Positions 53,079 through 62,084 of a stretch of 64,000 bases of DNA are shown here, piece by piece (position 1 is the stretch's first letter; every line of letters begins with the position of its first letter). The stretch is from Magnetospirillum sp. XM-1. Lineage in GTDB: Bacteria > Pseudomonadota > Alphaproteobacteria > Rhodospirillales > Magnetospirillaceae. Both the position numbers and the translations under genes were made by a program. The notes under the pieces were generated by a model, which was not told the DNA's origin, searched no databases, and saw only the letters and a list, made by a program, of their open reading frames with translations. The DNA lies in contig NZ_LN997848.1 of assembly GCF_001511835.1 (NCBI RefSeq), positions 2,193,501 through 2,257,500 of the forward strand, given 5' to 3'.

Positions 53079-53521
53079 TCAACGTCCTCGTCCTTTGCAC
53101 CGGCAATTCCGCCCGTTCCGTCCTGGGCGAAGCCCTGATCAACCATCTGGGCGGGGGTAAATGGCGGGCGTTCAGCGCCGGTTCCAACCCGACGGGCAAG
53201 GTCAATCCCCTGTCGCTGGAGGTGCTGGCCGAGAAGGGGTTGCCGACCCAGGGCTACCGCTCCAAGTCGTGGGACGAGTTCGCCCGGGCCGACGCGCCCA
53301 AGATGGATCTGGTCGTCACCGTCTGCGACAACGCCGCCGGTGAGGTCTGCCCCGTCTGGCCGGGCCATCCGGCCAAGGTCCATATGGGCTTTCCCGACCC
53401 GGCGGCGGCCGAAGGCAGCCACGAGGCGCGGCTGGCCGAGTTCCGCAAGGTCTATTCCATGATCGAGGCCAAGGTGAAGCGCCTGATCGAACTCGGGCCC
53501 GAGAGGGCCGGGGAGGCCTAG
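53075..53521 (+). CDS. arsC: Arsenate reductase, low-molecular-weight phosphatase type
   Basis: A 148-residue reductase converting arsenate to arsenite. The nucleophile loop is LVLCTGNSARSVLGEALI (Cys about residue 8), with a further Cys in VTVCDNAAGEVCPVWPGHP that gives the thiol relay of the thioredoxin-linked ArsC class. The arsenite produced is exported by the Acr3 pump encoded 2 bases downstream. Confidence 0.93.
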   Translation: MINVLVLCTGNSARSVLGEALINHLGGGKWRAFSAGSNPTGKVNPLSLEVLAEKGLPTQGYRSKSWDEFARADAPKMDLVVTVCDNAAGEVCPVWPGHPAKVHMGFPDPAAAEGSHEARLAEFRKVYSMIEAKVKRLIELGPERAGEA

Positions 53522-53522
53522 C

Positions 53523-54542
53523 ATGAACCTGTTCGAACGCTATCTGACCCTGTGGGTCGCGCTCTGCATCGTGGCCGGCGTGGCGCTGGGCCATTGGCTG
53601 CCGGGGCCGTTCCAGGCCATCGGGCGGCTGGAGGTGGCCCAGGTCAACCTGCCCGTCGCCGTGCTGGTCTGGCTGATGATCATCCCCATGCTGCTGAAGA
53701 TCGACTTCGGGGCGCTTCATCAGGTGAAGGAGCACTGGCGGGGCATCGGCGTGACGCTGTTCATCAACTGGGCGGTCAAGCCGTTCTCCATGGCGCTCTT
53801 GGGGTGGATCTTCGTCAGCCATCTGTTCAAGCCCTGGCTGCCCGCCGACCAGATCGAATCCTACATCGCCGGGCTGATCCTGCTGGCCGCGGCGCCCTGC
53901 ACCGCCATGGTCTTCGTGTGGTCCAACCTGACCAACGGCGAGCCGCATTTCACCCTGTCCCAGGTGGCGGTCAACGACCTGATCATGGTGGTGGCCTTCG
54001 CCCCCATCGTCGGCCTGCTGCTGGGCCTGTCGGCCATCACCGTGCCGTGGGACACCCTGCTGCTCTCGGTGGTGCTCTACATCGTGGTGCCGGTGATCGT
54101 CGCCCAAATCTGGCGCAAGGCGCTGCTGGGAAGCGGCGGTCTGGCCGTCACGCTGGCCCGGCTGGGGCCGGTGTCGCTGGTCTCGCTGCTGGCCACCCTG
54201 GTGCTGCTGTTCGGCTTCCAGGGCGAGCAGATCATCAGGCAACCCATGGTCATCGCCATGCTGGCGGTGCCCATCACCATCCAGGTCTATTTCAATTCAG
54301 GACTGGCCTACTGGCTCAACAAGAAGCTGGGGGTGGCCCATTGCGTCGCCGGTCCCTCGGCCCTGATCGGCGCCTCCAATTTCTTCGAACTGGCGGTGGC
54401 CGCCGCCATCTCGCTGTTCGGCTTCCAGTCGGGCGCCGCGCTCGCCACCGTGGTGGGCGTGCTGATCGAGGTGCCGGTGATGCTGTCGGTGGTGAAAATC
54501 GTCAATTCCAGCAAGGGCTGGTACGAGAGGAGCTCATCATGA
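53523..54542 (+). CDS. acr3: Arsenite efflux pump, Acr3 type
   Basis: A 339-residue inner-membrane transporter with ten helices. The Acr3 motif LAAAPCTAMVFVWSNLTNGE (about residues 120-139) holds the essential Cys. The Acr3 class, rather than ArsB, is supported by MIIPMLLKIDFGAL and FALAPIVGLLLGL-like helices and by length. The presence of arsA and arsD suggests it can work as an ATP-driven pump. Its stop overlaps arsD. Confidence 0.94.
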   Translation: MNLFERYLTLWVALCIVAGVALGHWLPGPFQAIGRLEVAQVNLPVAVLVWLMIIPMLLKIDFGALHQVKEHWRGIGVTLFINWAVKPFSMALLGWIFVSHLFKPWLPADQIESYIAGLILLAAAPCTAMVFVWSNLTNGEPHFTLSQVAVNDLIMVVAFAPIVGLLLGLSAITVPWDTLLLSVVLYIVVPVIVAQIWRKALLGSGGLAVTLARLGPVSLVSLLATLVLLFGFQGEQIIRQPMVIAMLAVPITIQVYFNSGLAYWLNKKLGVAHCVAGPSALIGASNFFELAVAAAISLFGFQSGAALATVVGVLIEVPVMLSVVKIVNSSKGWYERSSS

Positions 54543-54910
54543 AAAAGCTCGAAGTCTACGATCCCGCCATGTGCTGCTCGACCGGCGTGTGCGGGCCGGA
54601 GGTGGATCCGGTGCTGGTCACCTTCGCCGCCGACCTAGCCTGGGTGTCCACCCAAGGCATCGAGGTGCGGCGCTACAATCTGGGCACCGAGCCCCAGGCC
54701 TTCGCCGCCAACCCGGCGGTGGTCAAGGAAATGGAGGCGGGCATGGACCGCCTGCCGATCATCGCCGTGGACGGCCATATCGTGTCCACCGGCGTGCATC
54801 TGTCCCGCGACCAGCTGGCCGCCAAGCTGGGACTGGCGGCCAAGCCGCGCATCACCATCAAGGCCGACGGCAGTTCGTCCTGCTGCTCGCCCAAGAGCGG
54901 GTGCTGCTGA
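54539..54910 (+). CDS. arsD: Arsenic metallochaperone ArsD
   Basis: A 123-residue thioredoxin-fold chaperone that hands arsenite to ArsA. KLEVYDPAMCCSTGVCGPEVDP gives the Cys12-Cys13 pair and Cys18, and the C-terminal SSCCSPKSGCC adds two Cys pairs, as in classical ArsD. GAGAGGAG precedes an ATG overlapping the acr3 stop. Confidence 0.94.
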   Translation: MKKLEVYDPAMCCSTGVCGPEVDPVLVTFAADLAWVSTQGIEVRRYNLGTEPQAFAANPAVVKEMEAGMDRLPIIAVDGHIVSTGVHLSRDQLAAKLGLAAKPRITIKADGSSSCCSPKSGCC

Positions 54911-54911
54911 A

Positions 54912-56651
54912 GTGAGCTACAGCCGCATCCTGTTCTTCACCGGCAAGGGCGGCGTGGGCAAGACCTCGCTGTCGTGTGCCACCGGCCTTGCCCTGGCGGA
55001 AGGCGGGAAAAAGGTGCTGATCGTCAGCACCGACCCGGCTTCCAACCTTGACGAGGTGCTGGGCACCGCGCTGGGGCAAAGCCCCACCGCCATCGTCGGC
55101 GCACCCGGGCTGTTCGCCATGAACATCGACCCCGAGGCCGCCGCCCATGCCTATCGCGAGCGCATGGTCGGCCCCTATCGCGGCATCCTGCCGCCCGCCG
55201 CCATCGCCAGCATGGAGGAGCAGTTCTCCGGCGCCTGCACCGTCGAGATCGCCGCCTTCGACGAATTCGCCAAGCTGCTGGGCGACCGCCATGCCACCGC
55301 CGGCTTCGACCACGTCATCTTCGACACGGCGCCCACCGGCCACACCCTGCGGCTGCTGACCCTGCCCTCGGCCTGGAATGACTTCATCGCGTCGTCGACC
55401 GGCGGCGCGTCCTGCCTGGGGCCGCTGGCCGGGCTGGAGAAGCAGAAGGCGCTGTACGCCGCCACCGTGGCGCAACTGGGCGAGGCGGCGGCCACCACCA
55501 TCATGCTGGTGGCGCGGCCCGAGACCGCCGCCCTGCGCGAGGCCGAGCGCACAAGGCGTGAACTGGCCGAGCTGGGGATCGGCAATCTGCGCCTGGCCGT
55601 GAACGGCATCTTCGCGGCGGGCGAGAGCGACGATCCTATTGCGCGGGCCATGGAGCGGCGCGGCGCCGACGCCCTGGCCGCCATGCCGGCGGGGCTGGCC
55701 GCCCTGTCGCGCCAGAGCATTCCCTTCCTGGCTGGCGGCACCGTGGGGCTGGGCGCCCTGCGCCTGATGCTGGGCCGCGCCGAGGAGCGGGGGGACGAAG
55801 AGGTTTCCCCGTCCGGTTCGCTGCCGCCCGGCCTGGGGCCGCTGGTCGACGGTCTGGAAGCCATGGGACACGGCGTGGTGATGACCATGGGCAAGGGCGG
55901 CGTGGGCAAGACCACCATGGCGGCCGCCCTGGCCGTGGCGCTGGCGGCGCGCGGCCACGCGGTGACCCTGTCCACCACCGATCCCGCCGCCCACGTGGCC
56001 ATGGCGGTGGAGGGCGGCATCGAGGGATTGCGGGTGGAACGCATCGATCCCGAGGTGGAGGTGGAACGCTATCGCGACGAGGTTCTGGCCAAGGCCGGTT
56101 CTGGCCTGGATTCCGCCGGGCGCGCCATGCTGGAAGAGGATCTGCGCTCGCCCTGCACCGAGGAGATCGCGGTGTTCCGCGCCTTCGCCCGCACGGTGGA
56201 GGAGGGGCTGGAGCGCTTCGTCATCCTGGATACCGCGCCCACCGGCCACACCATCTTGCTGCTGGACGCCGCCGAGGCCTATCACCGCGAGGTGATGCGC
56301 ACCCAGGCCGACATGCCCGAATCGGTGCGCCAGTTGCTGCCCCGGCTGCGCGACCCGGCCTTCACCCGCATCCTGATCGTCACCCTGGCCGAGGCCACCC
56401 CGGTTCACGAGGCCGAGCGCCTGTGCCAGGACCTGGCCCGCGCCGGCATCATCCCCTATGCCTGGGTGGTCAACCAGAGCCTGCTGGCCAGCGGCACGAC
56501 CCATCCCGTTCTGGCCCGGCGGGGACGCTACGAGGAGCCGTTCATCCGCAAGGTGGCGGACAAGCCGGACTCCCGCGTCGCCCTGGTCCCCTGGCAGGCG
56601 GCCAATCCGGTGGGCAGGGAAGGGCTGTCGCGCCTGCTGGGTGGAAAATGA
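54912..56651 (+). CDS. arsA: Arsenite-stimulated ATPase ArsA
   Basis: A 579-residue two-half ATPase (A1, A2) that drives arsenite efflux. Walker A occurs twice, FFTGKGGVGKTSLSC (about 7-21) and TMGKGGVGKTTMAAA (about 325-339), and the signal sequence DTAPTGHTLRLL / DTAPTGHTILLL is also doubled. Metalloid-site cysteines are near SGACTVEIAAFDE and SPCTEEIAVF. GTG at 54912 is the start. The gene ends 3 bases before the stop of the convergent iron permease gene. Confidence 0.94.
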   Translation: MSYSRILFFTGKGGVGKTSLSCATGLALAEGGKKVLIVSTDPASNLDEVLGTALGQSPTAIVGAPGLFAMNIDPEAAAHAYRERMVGPYRGILPPAAIASMEEQFSGACTVEIAAFDEFAKLLGDRHATAGFDHVIFDTAPTGHTLRLLTLPSAWNDFIASSTGGASCLGPLAGLEKQKALYAATVAQLGEAAATTIMLVARPETAALREAERTRRELAELGIGNLRLAVNGIFAAGESDDPIARAMERRGADALAAMPAGLAALSRQSIPFLAGGTVGLGALRLMLGRAEERGDEEVSPSGSLPPGLGPLVDGLEAMGHGVVMTMGKGGVGKTTMAAALAVALAARGHAVTLSTTDPAAHVAMAVEGGIEGLRVERIDPEVEVERYRDEVLAKAGSGLDSAGRAMLEEDLRSPCTEEIAVFRAFARTVEEGLERFVILDTAPTGHTILLLDAAEAYHREVMRTQADMPESVRQLLPRLRDPAFTRILIVTLAEATPVHEAERLCQDLARAGIIPYAWVVNQSLLASGTTHPVLARRGRYEEPFIRKVADKPDSRVALVPWQAANPVGREGLSRLLGGK

Positions 56652-56654
56652 TCC

Positions 56655-57464
56655 TCAGGCGGTGCGCCGGCTCACCACCCGGGCCAGGCCGGTGATGCCC
56701 AGCAAGGTGGCGCCGTAGGCGGCCAGCTGGCCGGCGCTGGGCCGGTCCATGTAGCCCACCAGGGTGTGGAGCAGACGGCCGCCGATGCTGTTTTCCGGCA
56801 GCAGCCACGAGGTGTCCCACAGCGGCTGGGTCGGCATCTCGATCAGCCCGGCGGCGGACAGATAGGTCACCGCCTGGGCCGCCATGCCGGCGGCCAGCAG
56901 GGTGACCAGCCAGGTGGTGACGGTGAACAGGTGGCGCGACGGAATGGCCAGCAGGCCGCGATAGAGCAGGATGCCGACGGTGATGCCGGCGCCCAGGCCC
57001 ACGGCGCAGCCGGTGATGGTCGCCAGCTTGCCGCTTTCGCCCGAGGCCGAGACGCCGAACACGAACAGTACCGTCTCGGCGCCTTCGCGCAGCACGGCGA
57101 CGCCGACCACCACCGCCAGGACCGACAGCGGGCGCGAGCCCATGCTGACCGCGTGGCCCACCCGCTTCATCTCGGCGGCCATCTCGCGGCCATGGCTGCT
57201 CATCCAGATGGTGTGCCAGCCCAGCATGATCACCGCGAGACCCAGGATCGAGGCGTTGAACACCTCCTGGCCCATGCCGGACAGGGCGTCGGACAGGGCC
57301 TCGGCCGAACCGGCGATGGCCGCGGAACCGATCAGCCCGGCCAGAACCCCGGCGGCCACCCAGCGGCGGCTTCCCTCCAGCCCCTTGGTCGCGGCCAGAA
57401 CGATGCCGACGATGAGGGCGGCTTCGAGAACTTCGCGGAAAACGATCACGGCTGACGCCAGCAT
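56655..57464 (-). CDS. FTR1-family iron permease
   Basis: A 269-residue membrane protein with seven helices. The two iron-passage motifs are REVLEA (about residues 10-15) and REGAET (about 124-129), both REXXE-like. The bacterial family imports ferrous or ferric iron with an oxidase or periplasmic partner; none is encoded here. ATG at 57464 (MLASAVIVFREVLEAALIVGI) follows AGAGG. A strong dyad, a candidate iron-regulator site, lies upstream at 57531-57555. Confidence 0.88.
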   Translation of the reverse strand: MLASAVIVFREVLEAALIVGIVLAATKGLEGSRRWVAAGVLAGLIGSAAIAGSAEALSDALSGMGQEVFNASILGLAVIMLGWHTIWMSSHGREMAAEMKRVGHAVSMGSRPLSVLAVVVGVAVLREGAETVLFVFGVSASGESGKLATITGCAVGLGAGITVGILLYRGLLAIPSRHLFTVTTWLVTLLAAGMAAQAVTYLSAAGLIEMPTQPLWDTSWLLPENSIGGRLLHTLVGYMDRPSAGQLAAYGATLLGITGLARVVSRRTA

Positions 57465-57530
57465 GGGGGCCTCTTTGACTCTGGAAGGGGCAAACTTTGT
57501 GGGGTCTCTATCGTATCCATAGCACCAGAC

Positions 57531-57555
57531 GATGCAATTGCGAGCGAATTGCATC
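57531..57555. promoter_or_regulatory. Candidate Fur-type operator
   Basis: Perfect inverted repeat GATGCAATT / AATTGCATC with a 7-base spacer, 67 bases before the iron permease start and 166 before the divergent MBL gene. TGCAATT..AATTGCA resembles Fur/Mur boxes of alphaproteobacteria. Confidence 0.5.
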
Positions 57556-57720
57556 AACCACATACTTGAGATAGGTCATTGCCGGACAAATGTAAAGCGT
57601 CGAAGAATGGCGGATACCCAGGGGTGGTTAGGCGGATCGGGCGTGCTATATATGCATTATGGATCTGCTGGGCGGGCGGGAACCCCTCGGGTAGAATCCG
57701 GCAAGGACTGTGAGGGGGCC

Positions 57721-60336
57721 ATGCCTTTGCTGCGTAAAATCGAGGTAACCACCGGGGTCTGGTGGATCGAGGCGCCCCAGGCAGGGGTATCGGTGTTGTG
57801 CGGCTGCCCGGCCGACGCCGTGAAGCACCTGATGAAGCGCGGGCTGATCGTGTCGACCGAGCAGAACGGCGTGCCGTTCGAGACCGGCCCCAACGCGATC
57901 CTGCTGTCCGACGCCATGGTCCAGAACGGCAGCTTTTCCAATCTGGCCGAATTCCCCGTCCTGCAGATGCTGTATCGCCAGGGCATGATCCTGCCCGACC
58001 ATCCGGGCAATACCGGGGTCAAGCCCATGCTGATCGGCAGCGCCGACCAGGTGCGCGCCCAGATGCAGTACATCTACCGCGGCAATTACGGGCTGGTGAA
58101 CGAGGAAGAGATCGTCGAGGCCGGCGAGACGCCCGAACGGGCCCGCGAACTGATGCGCATGAAGCTGCGCTTCGCCTTCGGCTCGATCCGCCACCCCGGC
58201 GACCTGCTCGACACCCTGGTGGTGGACAACGACCCGGTGGAGATCAGAAACGGCGTTTTCGTGCGGCGCATGCTGTTCAACGTCTTCGAGTTCTCCTACC
58301 AGGGCCAGATCGCCGTGGTGGATTTGAACCTGCCGCCGTTCGAGACCTACGAATCGCCCTATCCCCTCGGCTTCTACCGCCTGCGCCGCGAGTATTTCGC
58401 GGTGATCCATTCGGGCGAGGGCGACGGCTGGGACATCAACCGGCCCTCCATGTCGTCCATCATCATGTTTCAGGGCAAGGTCTTCCTGGTGGATGCCGGA
58501 CCCAACATCCTCTACTCGCTCAACGCGCTGGGCATCGGCGTCAACGAGATCGAGGGCATCTTCCACACCCATTCCCACGACGACCATTTCGCCGGGCTGA
58601 CCACGCTGATCCGCTCGGATCACAAGCTGAAATACTATTCGACGCCGCTGGTCCGGGCCTCGGTGGCCAAGAAGGTCGCGGCGCTGCTGTCCATCGAGGA
58701 AGGCGCGTTCTCGGATTATTTCGACGTCTGCCCGCTGGTCGAAGGCGAGTGGAACGCCATCGACGGGCTGGAGGTGATGCCGGTCTTCTCGCCCCATCCG
58801 GTGGAGACCACCATCTTCCACTTCCGCGCCATGTGGGAGGGGGGCTATCGCACCTATTCCCACTTCGCCGATATCTGCCGCCTGTCGGTGCTGCAGAGCT
58901 TCGTCACCGACGACGCGGAGGCGCCGGGCATCAGCCAGGCCATGTACGACAAGGTGGCCGCCGACTACCTGGCCCCGGCCCACGTCAAGAAGATCGACGT
59001 GGGGGGCGGAATGATCCATGGCGACGCCTACGATTTCCGCGACGACCAGTCGGACAAGATCATCCTGGCGCACACCTCGCAGCGCAACACCCGCGCTCAG
59101 AAGGCCATCGGCTCGTCGGCCTCGTTCGGCACGGTGGACGTCTTGATCCCGTCCAACCACGATTTCATCTGGCCTTACGCCTTCGAGGCGCTGGACGCCT
59201 ATTTCCCCGGCATTCCCCGCCATCAGATCCGGGTGCTGCTCAACAATCCGGTGGTGACGTTCAATCCCGGCACCATCCTGGTCAAGGAGCGCATGCTCAA
59301 CGACCACATCTACCTGCTGCTCTCGGGCAGCGTCGAGATGATCCCCATCGAGATCGAGATGCGTTCGGTGCTGTCGGCCGGCGCGCTGATCGGCGAGCTG
59401 TCGGGGCTGTTCGGCTCGCAGGCGTCCGAGACCTATCGCGCCGCCAGCTTCGTCCAGGCCCTGGCCATCCCCTGTTCGCTCTATCTGGAATTCGTGCGCT
59501 ACAACGACGTGTTCTCGGGCGTCTCGCGGCTGTTGGAGCATCGCGAGTTCCTGCTGCGCACCTCGCTGTTCGGCGAAGTGGTGTCGTCCAAGTCGCTGAA
59601 CCGCATCGCCCAGGCCATGAGCCGCCAGGCGGTGCCCGCCGACACGGTGATCGAGCCCGGCCCCGGCCGGGTCGCCATGCTGAAATCGGGCAGCGCCGGC
59701 CGCTTCCTCGGCGAACACATGTTCGAAACCTTGAAGCCCGGCGATTTCTTCGGCGAAGAGGCGGCCATCTTCAACACCCCCAGCCTGCTGCGCATCCGCG
59801 CCCTGGAAGGCTGCGAGGTCTATCTGGTGCCGGCCGAGACCCTGCGCGACATCCCCTCGGTGCGCTGGAAGCTGTTCGAGGCCAGCACCAAGCGCACCCG
59901 GGCCATGGTCGAGGCCGGCGAGCACGCCCGCGTTCTGATCAAGTGGCACGACGAGTATTCCGTCGGCGTGCAGCGCATCGATTCCCACCACAAGCGGCTG
60001 TTCGAGATCGGCAATTCCGTCCTCGACATGATGGAGCGCAAGAGCGCCGACGTGGACGTGGCCGAGACCATGGGGCTGCTCAGGGAATACGCCCGCTTCC
60101 ATTTCAGCGAGGAGGAGGGGCTGCTGATCCGCTACAAGTATCCCGACCTCGCCAGCCACCGGGCCCGCCACAAGCGCCTGCTGGAGCAGCTGACCGAATT
60201 GCAGGCGGCGGTGGCCGAGGGACGCGGCTACAACGAGGCCGAGGTGCTGACCTTCCTGCAGGAATGGATCGTCGGCCACACCCTGGCCGAGGACCGCAGA
60301 TCGGCCGGCTATCTCAATTCCAAGGGCGTTTATTGA
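57721..60336 (+). CDS. MBL-fold / cNMP-binding / hemerythrin fusion protein
   Basis: An 871-residue soluble fusion. Residues about 200-450 form a metallo-beta-lactamase fold with HTHSHDDH (about 283-290) and more metal-site His downstream (SPHPVETT, SNHDF). Two cyclic-nucleotide-binding-like modules follow, GTILVKERMLNDHIYLLLSGSVEM...IGELSGLFG (about 517-565) and LKPGDFFGEEAAIFNTPSLLRI (about 670-690). A C-terminal bacteriohemerythrin (about 740-865) has the full di-iron ligand set (WHDEYSVG, DSHHKRLFE, HFSEEE, HRARH, GHTLAED). A role in O2- or redox-linked signalling is inferred. GTGAGGGGGCC precedes the ATG. Confidence 0.85.
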   Translation: MPLLRKIEVTTGVWWIEAPQAGVSVLCGCPADAVKHLMKRGLIVSTEQNGVPFETGPNAILLSDAMVQNGSFSNLAEFPVLQMLYRQGMILPDHPGNTGVKPMLIGSADQVRAQMQYIYRGNYGLVNEEEIVEAGETPERARELMRMKLRFAFGSIRHPGDLLDTLVVDNDPVEIRNGVFVRRMLFNVFEFSYQGQIAVVDLNLPPFETYESPYPLGFYRLRREYFAVIHSGEGDGWDINRPSMSSIIMFQGKVFLVDAGPNILYSLNALGIGVNEIEGIFHTHSHDDHFAGLTTLIRSDHKLKYYSTPLVRASVAKKVAALLSIEEGAFSDYFDVCPLVEGEWNAIDGLEVMPVFSPHPVETTIFHFRAMWEGGYRTYSHFADICRLSVLQSFVTDDAEAPGISQAMYDKVAADYLAPAHVKKIDVGGGMIHGDAYDFRDDQSDKIILAHTSQRNTRAQKAIGSSASFGTVDVLIPSNHDFIWPYAFEALDAYFPGIPRHQIRVLLNNPVVTFNPGTILVKERMLNDHIYLLLSGSVEMIPIEIEMRSVLSAGALIGELSGLFGSQASETYRAASFVQALAIPCSLYLEFVRYNDVFSGVSRLLEHREFLLRTSLFGEVVSSKSLNRIAQAMSRQAVPADTVIEPGPGRVAMLKSGSAGRFLGEHMFETLKPGDFFGEEAAIFNTPSLLRIRALEGCEVYLVPAETLRDIPSVRWKLFEASTKRTRAMVEAGEHARVLIKWHDEYSVGVQRIDSHHKRLFEIGNSVLDMMERKSADVDVAETMGLLREYARFHFSEEEGLLIRYKYPDLASHRARHKRLLEQLTELQAAVAEGRGYNEAEVLTFLQEWIVGHTLAEDRRSAGYLNSKGVY

Positions 60337-60351
60337 GCGGCAGCGGAACGT

Positions 60352-60413
60352 GCGGGCAGGATGCCCGCGCTCCGAAGGAGCGCCTGTTCGCGGAGCGCGG
60401 CCGTCCCGGCCGC
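60352..60413. repeat. Dispersed inverted repeat, copy 3
   Basis: Left arm 60352-60373 (GCGGGCAGGATGCCCGCGCT+CC) and right arm 60392-60413, the inverse of the GCGGCC...GGCCGC variant, loop 18 bases. Same unit and spacing as at 18648 and 21447. Confidence 0.8.
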
Positions 60414-60444
60414 ATTCCCCTTAATTGGACAGACCAAAAAGATA

Positions 60445-60478
60445 GAAGCCGGCGGGAGTTGGGGAGCCCGCCGGCTTC
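60445..60478 (-). terminator. Hairpin with T-run on the minus strand
   Basis: Stem GAAGCCGGCGGG/CCCGCCGGCTTC with a 10-base loop. On the minus strand TATCTTTTTGG follows, so it could end the hemA transcript, although it lies 228 bases after the hemA stop. On the plus strand it lies after the fusion gene. Confidence 0.6.
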
Positions 60479-60705
60479 ATCTTGGGAGGGCCAAACCGAA
60501 CGATTGCTCCAACGAGGGCATGCCGGAGCGATTCGGCTCGACTTGATTCAGAGTACGGCCTCAGCCTGACAGGAAGCTGTCGCTATTCGGCAAGTCACCG
60601 AGGTGACTTGCCTTGTCGCCCTCAATCGCCGGGCGCTTCGCTTGGCTTTCGCGGCATAAGCCGCGCGGCCCCTTGGGCCGGCCAAGGCCCAGCAGGGCCT
60701 TGGAA

Positions 60706-61944
60706 CTACTCCGCCGCCTTGACCGATTTCGGATGATGGGCCTTGTGCAGGTCCAATTGGTCCCACACGGCGCAGAACGAATCCACCAGATGGGCCATCA
60801 TGGCATCGTCGTGCAGCGGGGTGGGCGTGATGCGCAGCCGCTCGGTCCCCACCGGGACGGTGGGATAGTTGATGGGCTGGACATAGATGCCGTAATCGTT
60901 GAGTAGCAGGTCGCTGGCCTGTTTGCACAGCGCGGCGTTGCCCACCATCACCGGCACGATGTGGCTGACCGAGGGCAGCACGGGGATGCCGCGCGCCGAC
61001 AGCAGGCGTTTGGCCGTGGCGGCGCGTTCCTGGTGCTTGTCCCTGATCTCGGGATGGGCCCGCAGGTAGCGGATGGAGGCCAGGGCGGCGGCCGCGGTGG
61101 CCGGCGGCATGGAGGACGAGAAGATGAAGCCGGGGCCGAAGCTGCGCACGTAATCGACGCAGGACGCCGAGGCGGCGATGTAGCCGCCCACCACGCCGAT
61201 GGCCTTGGCCAGGGTGCCCTGGATGATGGTGATGCGGTCGCGCACCCCGTCGCGCTCGGCGACGCCCGAACCTTCCGCGCCGTACATGCCCACGGCATGG
61301 ACCTCGTCCAGGAAGGTCATGGCGTTGTGGGCCTCGGCCACGTCGCAGATCTCGGCGATGGGGGCGATGTCGCCATCCATGGAATAGACGGATTCGAAGG
61401 CCACCAGCTTGGGCGTTTCCTTCGGATAGGCCGACAGCAGCTGCTCCAGGTGTTCCGGATCGTTGTGGCGGAACACGTGCTTGTCCGAGCGGCCGTGGCG
61501 GATGCCCTCGATCATGGAGTTGTGGTTCAACTCGTCGGAGAACACCACGAGGCCGGGAATAGTGGCGCCCAGGGTGGACAGCGTGGTCTGGTTGGCCACG
61601 TAGCCCGAGGTGAACAGCAGCGACGCCTCCTTGGCGTTGAAGCTGGCCAGTTCCTCTTCCAGCAGCACGTGATAGTGATTGGTGCCCGAGATGTTGCGGG
61701 TGCCGCCCGCGCCGGCGCCGCAGCGCTCCAGCGCCTCATGGGCGGCGGCGATCACGTCGGGGTGTTGCCCCATGCCGAGATAGTCGTTGGAGCACCACAC
61801 CACAACTTCGCGCACTTCGCCGTCGCGGTAGTTGAGGGCGACGGGGAAGCGCCCCTTCTGACGCTCCAGGTCGGCGAACACCCGGTAACGCCCCTCGCTC
61901 TTGAGGTCGGCGATCCGCTTGGTGAAGTAATGCTCGTAATCCAT
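60706..61944 (-). CDS. hemA: 5-aminolevulinate synthase
   Basis: A 412-residue PLP enzyme condensing glycine and succinyl-CoA, first step of heme synthesis in alphaproteobacteria. Landmarks are [73 protein letters not shown], the PLP Lys in [19 protein letters not shown] (about residue 244) and [29 protein letters not shown] gives a strong ribosome site. Heme use is consistent with the cytochrome-like cyclase and iron-sulfur genes, but no other heme gene is near. Confidence 0.97.
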   Translation of the reverse strand: MDYEHYFTKRIADLKSEGRYRVFADLERQKGRFPVALNYRDGEVREVVVWCSNDYLGMGQHPDVIAAAHEALERCGAGAGGTRNISGTNHYHVLLEEELASFNAKEASLLFTSGYVANQTTLSTLGATIPGLVVFSDELNHNSMIEGIRHGRSDKHVFRHNDPEHLEQLLSAYPKETPKLVAFESVYSMDGDIAPIAEICDVAEAHNAMTFLDEVHAVGMYGAEGSGVAERDGVRDRITIIQGTLAKAIGVVGGYIAASASCVDYVRSFGPGFIFSSSMPPATAAAALASIRYLRAHPEIRDKHQERAATAKRLLSARGIPVLPSVSHIVPVMVGNAALCKQASDLLLNDYGIYVQPINYPTVPVGTERLRITPTPLHDDAMMAHLVDSFCAVWDQLDLHKAHHPKSVKAAE

Positions 61945-62084
61945 TCCTCTCCTCCCTCGGCCCGTCGCGCCCCGATATTTTCCGGGGGTGCCGGCCGAAT
62001 TCGCCGATCCTAGAGGATCGAAAAGCCGCGGCGCAAGTGTACAAGCTGTAATGCGTCAGGGCTTTCGATTGAAGTATCACATAG

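Larger units (their letters stand above)
60337..60705. other. Intergenic region with repeats and hairpins
   Basis: About 370 bases without a supported gene between the convergent fusion-protein and hemA genes. It holds dispersed repeat copy 3, a terminator-like stem, a small palindrome AAGTCACC/GGTGACTT (about 60590-60608) and nested GGCC-rich inverted repeats (about 60668-60705). It contains no recognisable RNA gene. Confidence 0.6.

Noticed and set aside
57646..60279. 877-residue minus-strand ORF opposite the hemerythrin fusion gene
   Set aside because: Antisense shadow with His/Gln/Val-rich composition and no recognisable domain.
60548..60928. 126-residue minus-strand ORF at the hemA 3' end
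   Set aside because: Out-of-frame extension of hemA into repeat-rich intergenic DNA.
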